The notes under the pieces: generated by a model
What the model saw: only the letters and a program-made list of their open reading frames with translations
Told to the model about the DNA's origin: nothing
The model's database searches: none
NCBI GenBank assembly: GCA_013407085.1
Contig: JACCGJ010001427.1
Span: 1 to 64,000, forward strand
Length of the DNA: 64,000 nt
From: Atriophallophorus winterbourni
Taxonomy: Eukaryota > Platyhelminthes > Trematoda > Plagiorchiida > Microphallidae
Reading direction: 5' to 3'
Shown: in pieces, positions 21,930 to 31,682 of the stretch
How positions within the stretch are numbered: the stretch's first letter is position 1
Layout of the letters: every line of letters starts with the position of its first letter
Translations under genes and position numbers: made by a program

Positions 21930-22454
21930 AATCCAAACCAAGTTCATTTTTCTTTGACCACAAAAATCCAGTATCTGGAGAAACGCTTAGCACCACACGC
22001 GGTGATTCATCATATCAAGTCACACACCTGGAGCCAGTTAAACTGGCGAACAGCCGTGGACTGCATGTGGGCCGAGATATTTTCGGGTGTAAAACAAAAG
22101 TAGCAGAGAATCCAGCTTGTTTTCGCAAGGATCTAAGTACCGGTGGAAAGGTGATCGTTGCCTGTGCAGCACGACATTACTACACAATTGCACATACCAC
22201 CCTGATTAGAAGAGATACGCGAACTAGTCGGTTTAGCAGAAGTCTGTTTGTTATCTACGGATCAGTGGGTGAAATTAAAAGTTGAACGGTTGTGCAACAA
22301 TCAGCCATCAGTTTAGAGGCTAACGCCAAACAGCGTCTCACACAGGACGCAAACGCTTTACCTCGGCCTGCAGTCGCAACCACTTTCCAGGACACTTTAT
22401 GGCTTGTTGTCTTTACGAAAGACCAAGCTGGATCATTAACGGATATACTTTCAG
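21930..22454. other. Intronic stretch, nothing recognised
   Basis: A 136-codon plus-strand ORF crosses the SINE-A border here and has no domain; taken as chance. Confidence 0.3.
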
Positions 22455-22670
22455 CACGGATGTGCAATGGTGCAGCATTTCTGTGCTGTGCGGCTAACAC
22501 CATGCTAAATTGATTGGACAGAGGTAGTGAGCTGCATGCTGAAACACGCTGGAGTCTCAATACCATTTCTTTTATATTTGCCTAGGCTTGGGCAACCTGA
22601 CCGTATCATAGCCCGCGTTCAGTCTCTGACTGTGCGCCACTTTGCCTGACCAGGCTTGTGCTTTCATAAA
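22455..22670 (+). repeat. SINE-A copy, full length
   Basis: From CACGGATGTGCAATGG through TAGTGAGCTGCATGCTGA, AACACGCTGGAGTCTCA, CCTAGGCTTGGGCAACCTGA and GCGCCACTTTGCC to CTTTCATAAAAATACC. Confidence 0.8.
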
Positions 22671-23043
22671 AATACCAGCATGTAAAGTCCCGTCAACCAT
22701 CACATCGCTGGATCTCTGCTGAATCCCTTACGCTAATCGAACAGCGCAGCGCTTTACCGAGTGGTTTAGATTATGAAGAAGATCGTAAGTTCGGCAGTGA
22801 AAATTCATTAGCCGGAAGAGAACAAGTCCACAATAGCGGGCCTCCGGGTAGAAGTCTAACGCAGCAAACAGCATTATGAAATCACCACCACAAAAAATAC
22901 AAACAAGCAATGGACAGATTAGCATCGAGTCTTCAACATAATCGGCGCCAAATAGCACCAAACAGAAAAAATATTTGATATCACCCAGAACAGCAACACA
23001 TAGGTCGGGAACCTGATTTCGGGTAAAAAGCCAAACAACGTAC

Positions 23044-23181
23044 CAAGCACCATGTTGACCACGGCGAAAGTGAAAATGTACACGGAGTAGATTGACAGGG
23101 AATAGACAAACATCACGAAATAGCGGTAATTTCTGCGCCCGATGCAGTTGCCCACCCACGGACAATGATGGTCGAAACGAT
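23044..23181 (-). CDS. DHHC palmitoyltransferase, exon 3 (catalytic DHHC core)
   Basis: The enzyme attaches palmitate to protein cysteines at Golgi/ER-type membranes. The acceptor TTCACAG precedes 23181 and the donor GTACGT follows 23044. The 138 bases start in phase 1 and end in phase 1. The exon encodes [20 protein letters not shown]: the DHHC tetrad (about residues 187-190) with the acyl-carrying Cys, followed by the third membrane segment ([20 protein letters not shown]). The combination [15 protein letters not shown] is diagnostic of this family. All three exon junctions checked here agree in phase. Confidence 0.95.
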
Positions 23182-23334
23182 CTGTGAATGAATACGAACA
23201 TCGTAAACCAAAAAATATACATGCACACGTGAAGATAAACAAGATGTGATGTACGCCTTCTCGGAGAGAGAACCAGTCTGCCTCTCGGCTATTCGTTGGA
23301 CGGATGAAAGATTGTACAAGGCATGCGGCTCCTG

Positions 23335-23420
23335 ATCGTACTGTGTCTACATGATGAGTGCAAACAGCACGAAACCGGTCCTGGTATGTTTGTGTGTGTG
23401 TGGTAGGACCATTGTACACA
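23335..23420 (-). repeat. Repeat B fragment
   Basis: GATGAGTGCAAACAGCACGA and AACCGGTCCTGG match the repeat B core at 165-200; the rest is a GT-rich stretch. Confidence 0.45.
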
Positions 23421-23458
23421 TAATTCCGCGGTGTACCGTGTTCAAATGTATGTGTGTG

Positions 23459-23655
23459 TATGAAAGCACAGATATGATGGGGGAATAGAAATGTTAGTGA
23501 GACTCCAGCGTGTTTCACCATGAAGCTCACAACCGGTGGCCAATCAATTTAGCACGATGTTAGCCGCACAGCACATAAATGCTGCAAATATCTGAATTTT
23601 TACTAAAGTGGGCTACGATACTGTCAGTTTGCTCAGGCCTAGACAGACAAGTGTT
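23459..23655 (-). repeat. SINE-A copy, internally rearranged
   Basis: TATGAAAGCACAG is followed at once by TGTTAGTGAGACTCCAGCGT, so the centre is missing. The missing block (GGGCTACGATACTGTCAG, CTCAGGCCTAGACAGACAAG) lies just after the copy, at 23608-23655. Confidence 0.6.
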
Positions 23656-24412
23656 CAAGTGATTGTCATCGGAAATAAGTTGCATACGAGAACGCACCTC
23701 AACCACACAAAATTTTAGCCCACTTGGGATGTATAACTGAGCGGCCCTTTACCTAGCTCTAGGGTTGAGCCTTCACGCATACCTAGGGCCACAGCGGATC
23801 GCCACTCCACATCTCGCGGTTCACGTTGCTAACAGATAACCAAACGATAGGATTATTCGCCGAGATGTTTTGTTTTTCGTTGTGGGATAAATCTCACGCA
23901 AAACCGCCATAATATGAAGTGTGTCCAGGTTGCGGAGTTTCGATTTCGACCGAAGGTAGTGTGTGGCACGCTTTGATGCGATGAGAAGTACTTCGATCGG
24001 AACGGAACGAACGTTACCGGCAAAGAATCATTCAAATTAGGCGGTAACCCGGTTATTCATAGAGCAGATTTGTGAGAGCTACCGAATATGCAGAACAACG
24101 CAAGCGCAGGAAGCATAGAAACGTCTGATGGAAACATGAGGCGAGAAGATTAATGTGGGATTGATTGTTTCCTATTTGGAGTCGACAATAGAATAAACGA
24201 GCAAAAACGAAAATAGGACTTATATCCATCCCCCACACAGTCTTTCAATGAGCCCAAGGACAATTAACTGCCTCGCTGTCGATGGCAAGAAATCACTTTA
24301 TGAATTTTTTCTCACCATGTCGGTTGGCAAAGCTTTGTTGGAGTGGAAGAAAGGGTATGGTGATCGGCCAGGTCAGCCAGAATATGAAGAACTAGACAGA
24401 TTTAAGAGATGA
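23656..24412. other. Intron 2 stretch with a possible R1 3' remnant
   Basis: TTTCGATTTCGACCGAAGG at 23938-23956 resembles the R1 3' terminal motif. Otherwise nothing recognised. Confidence 0.3.
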
Positions 24413-24616
24413 CAGTCAGACACCAGTGTGTTTCAACATGCAACTCGACACCAGATGGAAATCAACTTACCACGGTGTTATTCGGGCAGTTTCACCGCCA
24501 TTGCTATTTTCTTTCTCATATGTGTCTATGCATGGGCAACCTGACAGTATCTTAGCACACGTGTACTCTCTGACTGTGTGGCACTTTGCCTGGATCAGGC
24601 TTGTGATTTCATACAT
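24413..24616. repeat. Two SINE-A pieces head to head
   Basis: Bases 24413-24482 carry the antisense block (CACCAGTGTGTTTCAACATG, CACGGTGTTA). Bases 24490-24616 carry the sense block (CATATGTGTCTATGCATGGG, CTGACAGTATCTTAGC, CTTTGCCTGGATCAGGCTTG). They face each other, as if an inversion or a second insertion split one copy. Confidence 0.65.
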
Positions 24617-24784
24617 TATACACACATCCGGGCAGCAGGGAACTACAGCATGATTGCACAACTGTGCATAATAAGAACAGACAACAATAGAAGAAATACT
24701 AGTATTCGTTATACGCGCTTCCCGTTAAATACAGATGTACAAGTAAAGTTTGAAACAGCTGTAAACAAAAGGGACGTAGTAAGC

Positions 24785-25292
24785 TTGCTTGTGCTTGTGT
24801 GCGACTATCTCCTCCTGGAGGATCAGTCGGCTTCAATGAAGATTCTTGGGAATTTGGATACAAAGCGGCGTCCCCAGCACCACTCGGCGTTTGTTCGAGT
24901 CAGCTTCTCTAGCCTTTGCACAACCAAGTACAACCTGCAAGGCAGCAGGGAGTTGCCAGAAAGAGGTGGTGTGCACCAACTACCCGTCTACTAGACTCTG
25001 TTCCAGGTTTTCCTCAGGGTTTTCTCCCGAGGCCTTTCCCGCGATCGGGTATTCTGCAAGGCAGCGGAGGTTTAAAATCAGGGTTTTCCTTCCCTTAGAG
25101 GAAATGCCCTCTCAGGCTAACGGGCTACATCTGCCCGAAGCAAACTGGCTTTCAGGCGCCAGTCACTCGCCTTCGCCCCTTCCCCTGTTGGTAGAAGCAG
25201 TTCCGCCAGGCTCGGGGAGCCACTCGTGCAGGACAGAAGCTGGACTTGGTTGTCAGAGGCTATTTGAGACGTGCGCCATATGGGAGCATTTT
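24785..25292 (-). repeat. Repeat C retroposon with ~22-base target-site duplication
   Basis: TAAACAAAAGGGACGTAGT/AAGC (24762-24784) and TAAACAGTGGGACGTAGC/AAGC (25294-25315) flank the copy, differing by a few bases. This fixes its ends and shows it moved as a ~500 bp retroposon. Read on the minus strand it starts AATGCTCCCATATGGCGC, shared with the R1 5' end, and ends with GATAGTCGCACACAAGC. The long plus-strand ORFs across it have no domain and are recurrent in the repeat. Confidence 0.85.
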
Positions 25293-25709
25293 ATAAACAG
25301 TGGGACGTAGCAAGCGCGTTCGAGTGGATGAGAATCTGTCTTGAGAAGTTTCTTGAGATCACGCGTATAATTTCTCTTCCATGTCAACTCAAACCATGTG
25401 CGATGTATCACTTTACGACATTTGGCGTGAATCCTAGCCCGTGATTTTCAGACAGACAACACATATTCGCCCTTTCCGCGTTGATAATAAGCACGTGACA
25501 ATGGGCATTACATCAATATCAAAAGACGGTAGGATGATATAAGAGTTATTATACCGATGACATCGAAATGAGACAACGAGTTAGACCTCAAAACATCAAT
25601 ACGACAGGAAAATTCATTGTGCGCGTTGTACGTCACAAGAGTATGCAATCCGGAACTAAAAGGCAACTTGAAATTAGCATCGATCGTCACGGCCAAGTTG
25701 TCAACTCAC
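25293..25709. other. Intron 2 stretch, nothing recognised
   Basis: No repeat family or ORF of note. Confidence 0.35.
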
Positions 25710-25901
25710 CAACGCAATTGTCACATGAGGAGCAATGTGAGGCACGTGGAGGACGAAAAAAGCCACAGGTGTGACAAAAATTCACACGGACGGGGTGATC
25801 TTTGATCAGCACATGACGCGTGTAGGAACCTGGGGTGTGGGGCCGTATGATGGGAGCATTCGCTGGTCTTTCGCCACCGCTAATTAGCGATTCGCCAGTG
25901 G
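25710..25901 (-). CDS. DHHC palmitoyltransferase, exon 2 (Cys-rich domain)
   Basis: Acceptor TACTTAG before 25901, donor GTGAGT after 25710; 192 bases, phase 1 in and phase 1 out. It encodes the loop [10 protein letters not shown], then [20 protein letters not shown] and DNCV. This is the zinc-binding start of the DHHC cysteine-rich domain (about residues 120-183), with the C-x2-C, H-C-x2-C and C spacing of the family. [14 protein letters not shown] is as in ZDHHC9/14/18. The split codon joins exon 3 as Asp, giving CV-D-RFDHHC. Confidence 0.95.
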
Positions 25902-26387
25902 CTAAGTACAAAAACATAGAAAAATGACGGGTTACATTGCACAAGGCATGATTCAGCTAAATGTTTTAGAAAATAGAAGTATGGGGAGGAGAATGGCTTG
26001 AACCAACAGAATGAAACCGACGTTGGCCACGCAGAGTTGATATAAATAGAGCCATTTATATTTAGCGGAGCAGAATTCAGAGATATAATCTCATCCCAAT
26101 GAACCTATGTACGCTAACATGGCGAATGTTGGTTGCAGGCTACGCGGTACGTATCGCACTATAAACTTGGGTGGATGTTTACTCGGAAAGCGCGAAAGAA
26201 TCGGCCCGAGTCGTTGACCACTGAATCGCTCCTCGTCGTACTATTGCGCGAGTCGAGATTATCCATGCTTTTGTGAAGGCAACCGTATGCTGCACGTCCG
26301 TACTCAGCAGTGGGAATATACCCTGATTTAATGTACGATAGATGAGAGAAACAACAAATCAACAATTATAAATTATGGAAATTGTTT
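25902..26387. other. Intron 1 stretch, nothing recognised
   Basis: No repeat family seen. Confidence 0.35.
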
Positions 26388-26586
26388 CCTGATCCATGTA
26401 AAGTGCCGCACAGACTGCTCAGACTGCACGTGGGCTAAGATTTTATCAGGTTGCCCAGGCCTGGACAGTATGGGAAACAGAAATGGCAATGAGAACTCAG
26501 CGTGTTTTCGCATCCAGCTCACTACCGGTGGCAAATTAAACTAGCTCGGTGTTAGCTATAGAGCACTGAAGTACTGCACGATTGCG
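26388..26586 (-). repeat. SINE-A copy
   Basis: CTGATCCATGTAAAGTGCCG, GACTGCACGTGGGCTAAGAT, GTTGCCCAGGCCTGGACAG, GCATCCAGCTCACTACC and CTGCACGATTGCGCATCC. The sense 3' tail is lost. Confidence 0.75.
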
Positions 26587-28433
26587 CATCCATTCCCATT
26601 CTTACACCTGAGAATAGGTCAGTTCCTTTCAGTGCAGTTCTGACTCAGCTTTAACCACTCGTGCTGGTAAAATTCTCTCAAATCAAGGTTTAAAGAACGT
26701 GCTGAATACTAAAGCTCCCATATGAGCTGGTTTTCAATTAGATTCGTGTCGTTCAATGTTTATAACTCTCAACAGGCTAAACAACAGCGCAGACTAGCTA
26801 ACTACCATGAGATGCTGGGTATTGATAGTCACTGCCAATCACACATCAATTTTGAAGAAAAAGATTCGGAATGTCAACTAAGCTGAACAGTGTCTCGAAG
26901 AAGTAATATATATTAGACAAGTACAAGGCATATGCGAAACAAACGCTTTAAGTAGGCTCGCTTGTCACGGGACTTTTAAATGAACGCGATTAGCGTTGGA
27001 CAGGTTTGCCTTAGAGATGAATTGGGACGCAACCGAAAAGTGAGTGAAACGCGAGGTAACGTGAATAATGTTTCACCGTAATTAGGCATCGACTTACCTG
27101 ACGTAATTCTCTCACTCACCGGCGTAGCGATGACGCTTTATACGGTACCCCAAAGAATTTTATTATCAAGAAATCTCAGATGAATTTCGCGGCCTGTCTA
27201 ATGCCTACATATATAGTCTATGCACACAGTATTCGGGACCACGTTAAGATACATCGAAATGATCTAAATTCAATGCAAACGCTATGTATCTACATGGCTT
27301 TGGGAGCTAGTTCGAAGACTGTTTCTCGTTAAACTGACTATATTGAAATCAAACCACGATAGATGCAACGAAGACAAATCCTAATAAATCGGCAAGAGTA
27401 TGTCAGAACACCTCTCGCTCGCTTGATGAGCTATTGCATGAATACTACTCCACGGAGACGAGCCATACTTTGCTTTCCAAAGTTCGAACATGATCGATGT
27501 GACCTGGACCTCATGATCGAAGAATTCAGTTGTAGCGAAAACAGCTAGAAGAAGGAAACAGCCCGGGTGAGGGGGCACAGTGAAACCAGCTCTGCTTCAA
27601 TTAAAGCAGGTTAAATCATCGACTGCTTCAACAGAACCCTTTTCAACACACCCTACATGTGAGTCTTTACTTGTACATCAGTATCAGCATTCTCAATATT
27701 ACATAACTGGAAAAGAACAAGGAAAAATCTTAGCTTTGGGTTAGTAAATAACAATGGGTCGGAATAAATTTATCAGACAGATTTCAAGAGGTGGTGAATA
27801 TATTGATGCAGACCCATCCATTTTTTCGTATTATTGTTATGGACGAGAGGACACCTGCCTATCAGGATGAATAGTTAGTTATTGAAAAAGATGGTGAGTA
27901 ACTCTGCGGGACATGATAAAATACCTGCATCAATTAGTAGAATACTGATAGCTATATCGACGATCAATCATAGTAATGGGGCATTGACCTGAGTTGACCG
28001 CTCAGTCTCATACAGCTACTTCATAAATAACAGAAATAAATCGCTGATCAAATAAAGAGTTACAGAGTGGTTCCCGATGAAGCGTATAAGATACTTGAAA
28101 CGTAAAGCTACTGTGGTGGTTTCACCCTGCGCACTTAAATCTCACATGCTGTTTCTGGCTGTTTGTCGTCATCGGGCGGAGTGAGTGATTAGTTACGGCG
28201 AGACACTGACATTGTAGTAAACAAAGTAATACTTAGAAGTTACGGTAGGAAACGGTTATTACAAAGAACCACTATGTTCAAACACTGAAGAACCCTTTCT
28301 AACAGTGGCATCAAACTTTGCCTACCATTATACCAGTAATTTAAGGATCACTGAATTTAATCTCGCCGTGTGTCCCTGTCTGAATGACGGAAAACCAACC
28401 CAACAAGGTGTGGTAGCTCGCAGGGCTGAAGAG
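26587..28433. other. Intron 1 stretch, little recognised
   Basis: Bases 26955-27070 share a block (GATTAGCGTTGGACAGGTT) with 6.9-7.0 kb. Bases ~28140-28310 have faint repeat B words (TAACAGTGGCATCAAAC). No ORF with a domain. Confidence 0.35.
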
Positions 28434-28822
28434 CACGGTTATGCAATCGTGCAGTGACTGTGGATTTGAACGCCGTTTAAATGGATTGGCTACCGTATGA
28501 GCTACATGCGAGACACACTGGAGTCCCGCAATGCCCTTTGCTATTTCAGTTATCACACATCTTCTAGTACCTGTGCATCCTGAGATCATATAATCCCATG
28601 TTATGATAATGTATGAACTGCAAAGCCTAATCCAGTACAATTTGGCTAATCTATCTGTCAGGTGGCTCAGCTTAGACATAGAAGAAAGGAAAATATGCAA
28701 TGCAATGGCGTGAGACTCATCTGCATTCGCAGCAGCTCGGCCAAACGGTGTCAAATCAAGTAGAGCACGATGTTAGCTGCACAGAAGTGCGGTGCTACGA
28801 ATCACACTTTGGCACATGCACA
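28434..28822. repeat. Two diverged SINE-A copies in opposite directions
   Basis: 28434-28555 reads sense (ATGCAATCGTGCAGTGA, GAGACACACTGGAGTCCCGC); 28610-28822 reads antisense (GTATGAACTGCAAAGCCTAA, GCTCAGCTTAGACATAGAAG, GAGCACGATGTTAGCTGCAC). Confidence 0.6.
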
Positions 28823-29261
28823 GCAACGATTCGCACAGCGCGTTTGTTGACTTCATGATTTCATAGCGATATTGAATATTGTGTACCATGAAATACGTGC
28901 ATTCAGCTCAATAAAGCCATTTAGCACAGCGGGTGCGAGTAGAGGTTATTATTCTCACCGATTTGCTTATCTGCACAATGAATAACGTCTTCCAGAGAGA
29001 AATTTTTCCACAGAAAGTTCTCAGTCATTGTCATATTGAATGATGAATATAAATTCATTAGAAAGGCTGTAGACATTGAAATAATAGCGACATCTGCGTA
29101 CATGCAACGTTTTGGTAAAACGCTAATTGGTATACGCTAATTTCTTTGTCATGATCGGCGCAGAGTTAGGAAAAGATATCAGATAGCTTGCAAGGTGAAC
29201 AGTTGAAAAGACCTACATTTAAATTGACATGGCATGCATCACTCAACGTGGAAGAATAAAA
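28823..29261. other. Intron 1 stretch, nothing recognised
   Basis: No repeat family seen. Confidence 0.3.
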
Positions 29262-29395
29262 TGTAGAGTCCAGATACAGCCAAAGTGCCGTACAGTGGTA
29301 AACTGAACGTGGGTTAACAACAACATGCCCGGGTCTAGAATGATGTATGGAAATCGGGAGTAAGGGCCGAACGGAGTGCATCGTTCGACATGAGG
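29262..29395 (-). repeat. SINE-A fragment
   Basis: GTCCAGATACAGCCAAAGTG, CCGTACAGTGG, GAACGTGGGTTAACAAC and CCCGGGTCTAGA keep antisense SINE-A order with a decayed end. Confidence 0.5.
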
Positions 29396-29426
29396 TGAAA
29401 TCGATGTCAACAAAAAGAGTACACAT

Positions 29427-29650
29427 TTTCAAAATATGATCATTTGCATGCATTTCCATCGCACACATATCCCACGACCGGTTTCGTGCTGTTTGCACAC
29501 ATCAGGTAGGGACAGTAGGATCAGGATGCGAATGCGCTTGAAACAGTGCAAGAATGGAAAACAAGTCGCGCTTGAATGGCACTGTTGAATAAGGTGGGTA
29601 CGACCAACCTGTTCAATCACATGTGTCCAGACACACATTTTCGTTTCAAA
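29427..29650 (+). repeat. Repeat B copy, most complete
   Basis: Contains in order GCATGCATTTCCATCGCACA, ACGACCGGTTTCGTGCTGTT, ATCAGGTAGGGACAGTAGGA, GGCACTGTTGAATAAGGTGG and ACCAACCTGTTCAATCACAT. This defines the ~200 base repeat B unit. Confidence 0.7.
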
Positions 29651-29712
29651 CAGAATCAATTCGAAATAATCCAGTGGCTGCATGAAAATCACGAGAACAC
29701 GTTCAAAAGGAT

Positions 29713-29832
29713 CTCCTTTTCTATTTTCTTTCTCACATCTGTCTAGGCCTGGGCAACCTGACAGTATCTTAGCCCACGTGCAGTCTATGATTGTCCGGCA
29801 CTTTGGCTGGATCAGGTTGTGCTTTCATACCA
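29713..29832 (+). repeat. SINE-A 3' half
   Basis: TCTGTCTAGGCCTGGGCAAC, AGTATCTTAGCCCACGTGCA, GATCAGGTTGTGCTTTCATA. 5'-truncated. Confidence 0.75.
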
Positions 29833-29997
29833 TACTGTGAGCAGCCACAGAAATCTGTTGATCTTCGCCATTCATGTCATCAAGCGGCATTTACCGACAT
29901 AATTTTGAGAATACCGTGGGCGTCAGAAGGTAAAAGTAACGCAACACGTCGGCACCGATATAAATGCAATGGCAGTTCGAGACAAAATAGAGCGTGC

Positions 29998-30230
29998 ACG
30001 GATATGCAATCGTGCAGTACTTTGAGCTGTGCGGGTAACACCCAGCTAAATTGATAGGCCAGAGGTAGTGAACTGCATGCTGAAACACGCTGGAGTCTCA
30101 ATACCATTTCCTGTTCTTTTTTCTTTCTCATATCTGTCCAGGCCTACGTAACCTGACAGTATCCTAGCCTACGTGCAGTCTCTGACTGTGCGGCAATTTG
30201 CCTGGATCAGGTGTGTGATTTCATACATAT
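29998..30230 (+). repeat. SINE-A, full-length reference copy with 11-base target-site duplication
   Basis: ATAGAGCGTGC at 29987-29997 and 30231-30241 bounds the element exactly. The 233-base body runs from ACGGATATGCAATCGTGCAG to GTGTGATTTCATACATAT. It has no clear tRNA A and B boxes. This copy fixes the sense direction, since 5'-truncated copies all lose the ACGGAT side. Confidence 0.9.
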
Positions 30231-30241
30231 ATAGAGCGTGC

Positions 30242-30833
30242 CGAAATTGCACCTAGATAATGATTTATTGTAGATCGTCAAATTTACTGAATAAAATCGC
30301 AGAGATCCTGGGTGGCGACTGAATTACAAGTGGTGGAAACGTTTAGAAGGCGCTCCAGTAATGTTGATTAGTACACATGGTATGTATTCTGTCACGCCGT
30401 GTATATAATAAAAAATGAAGGTATGTGGCTAATCCGTTCCAAAACTGTTTTCACTGCATAGGGTAATGGTGTGTGTTGGCATAAGTATTTATCATCTCAG
30501 CTGTCCTACTCCGATTCTAGACGAATAGAGCGCTATAGTTATCAATCGTATCGTTCCATGTGTGCGCTGTGATTACTTACCAGTGTTACAGTGTGCATTT
30601 GATTTAAATAAGGATTCGTTGTTTGCGAATGACTACGGCGTTCGACAACGTGTTTTAAATTTACACCTATATTATACTCGCCAAAACGATTGGCCCAACC
30701 GTCACGGAAATTCAAAAACCCATAAGAGAGAATAAAAATTCAATCGATATGACAGTAACCGATAATAAACTCACCAAAACTGCAGTCACTGTTAAGAAAA
30801 TGTAAAATATAAAGATTAAAGAGAAGTACTCAC
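30242..30833. other. Intron 1 start, nothing recognised
   Basis: Lies directly after the exon 1 donor on the minus strand. Confidence 0.35.
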
Positions 30834-31191
30834 CTATGGAGAGCTTTGTCCATGCATATTCAGCATATGTGGCGCGTGGAATAATACCCGGGTCCGTAAA
30901 AGCGGTGCGGAGAAATGTTGTAAGTACATAGAGAAAAAGTATCGCAGCGAAAATGGGGACAGCTGGAGTCAAGATCGGTGTCAGCAGGCGAGCCTCGAAA
31001 GCAAAAAACAAGGCGGAAACGAACAGGATGAGAAAAAGGCTGAGGTAAAATACTCCCATTTCCCGAGAGTGTACGCCATGACCCCAGCAGCAGAATTTAT
31101 TTTTCCCTGGATGTATTAAATAATATGGTCTCGGTGGAGTGATTCGCACATCACATATGGTGGCTGAAGTAACCTCTGTGGAACTCTGCAT
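30834..31191 (-). CDS. DHHC palmitoyltransferase, exon 1 (N-terminus, TM1 and TM2)
   Basis: The first in-frame ATG is at 31191; the frame stays open further 5' but without another ATG. The donor GTGAGT follows 30834, leaving one base for exon 2 (phase 1). It encodes 119 residues: a short cytosolic start, HPGKNKFCCWG (compare PGRNKFFCNG in ZDHHC14), TM1 (GVFYLSLFLILFVSALFFAF, ~46-65), TM2 (~78-98) and TAFTDPGIIPRA with the DPG motif at ~100-102 that follows TM2 in all DHHC enzymes. The gene therefore runs from about 31.2 kb leftward for at least 10.8 kb. No promoter element was recognised upstream, where a CR1 LINE begins within 350 bases. Confidence 0.93.
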
Positions 31192-31534
31192 CGTTTTGAA
31201 GAAGGAAAATGATATTCTACGGCATCCTTTGTACCGGCAGACCCAGAATAAACTAAGCTGCAAAACATACGATATATTGATGAGATAAAACGGCAATTCA
31301 AATAAAAACTGCAAGAAAGCTTCAAAACCTGGATTTTAAGATCAAACAAATGCATGTAATGCTGCGTGTATGTAAGTTCGGTAGGGACAATATGCAGTGG
31401 TAACAAGCCCCGAATGCTAAATCAGCATATAAACATGACACAATAAAATGCTCAAAAGATGAGGAAGAGTGGGCCCTAAACAGCTCCCGGAATTAGATAG
31501 CAAGCACGGCCAAACGGAGATGAGATGCATACAC
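31192..31534. other. 5' flank of the DHHC gene with a repeat D fragment
   Basis: Bases 31425-31480 share CATGACACAATAAAATG and GAGGAAGAGTGGG with repeat D. No clear core promoter was read. Confidence 0.35.
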
Positions 31535-31682
31535 CTTCTGCTTCTTCTGAACCGAAAGCAGAAGGGATAAAATCCCGTTTGAGCTTCATCACAGTAATAG
31601 ACATGGGTGACTTCTACTGACAAGGCAAACCCTAGAGTAGAGGAACACCACTATATCACTCCGGGGATCAAGCCCATCCGTC

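Noticed and set aside
22728..23530. One long intronless DHHC ORF (166-203 codons)
   Set aside because: The DHHC homology is confined to 23044-23181 with good splice sites at both ends; the ORF extensions carry intron and repeat sequence.
24578..25310. Overlapping plus-strand ORFs of 138 and 154 codons across 24.6-25.3 kb
   Set aside because: They fall inside repeat C, recur in its other copy at 11.7-11.9 kb in altered form, and show no domain. Taken as repeat-borne chance ORFs.
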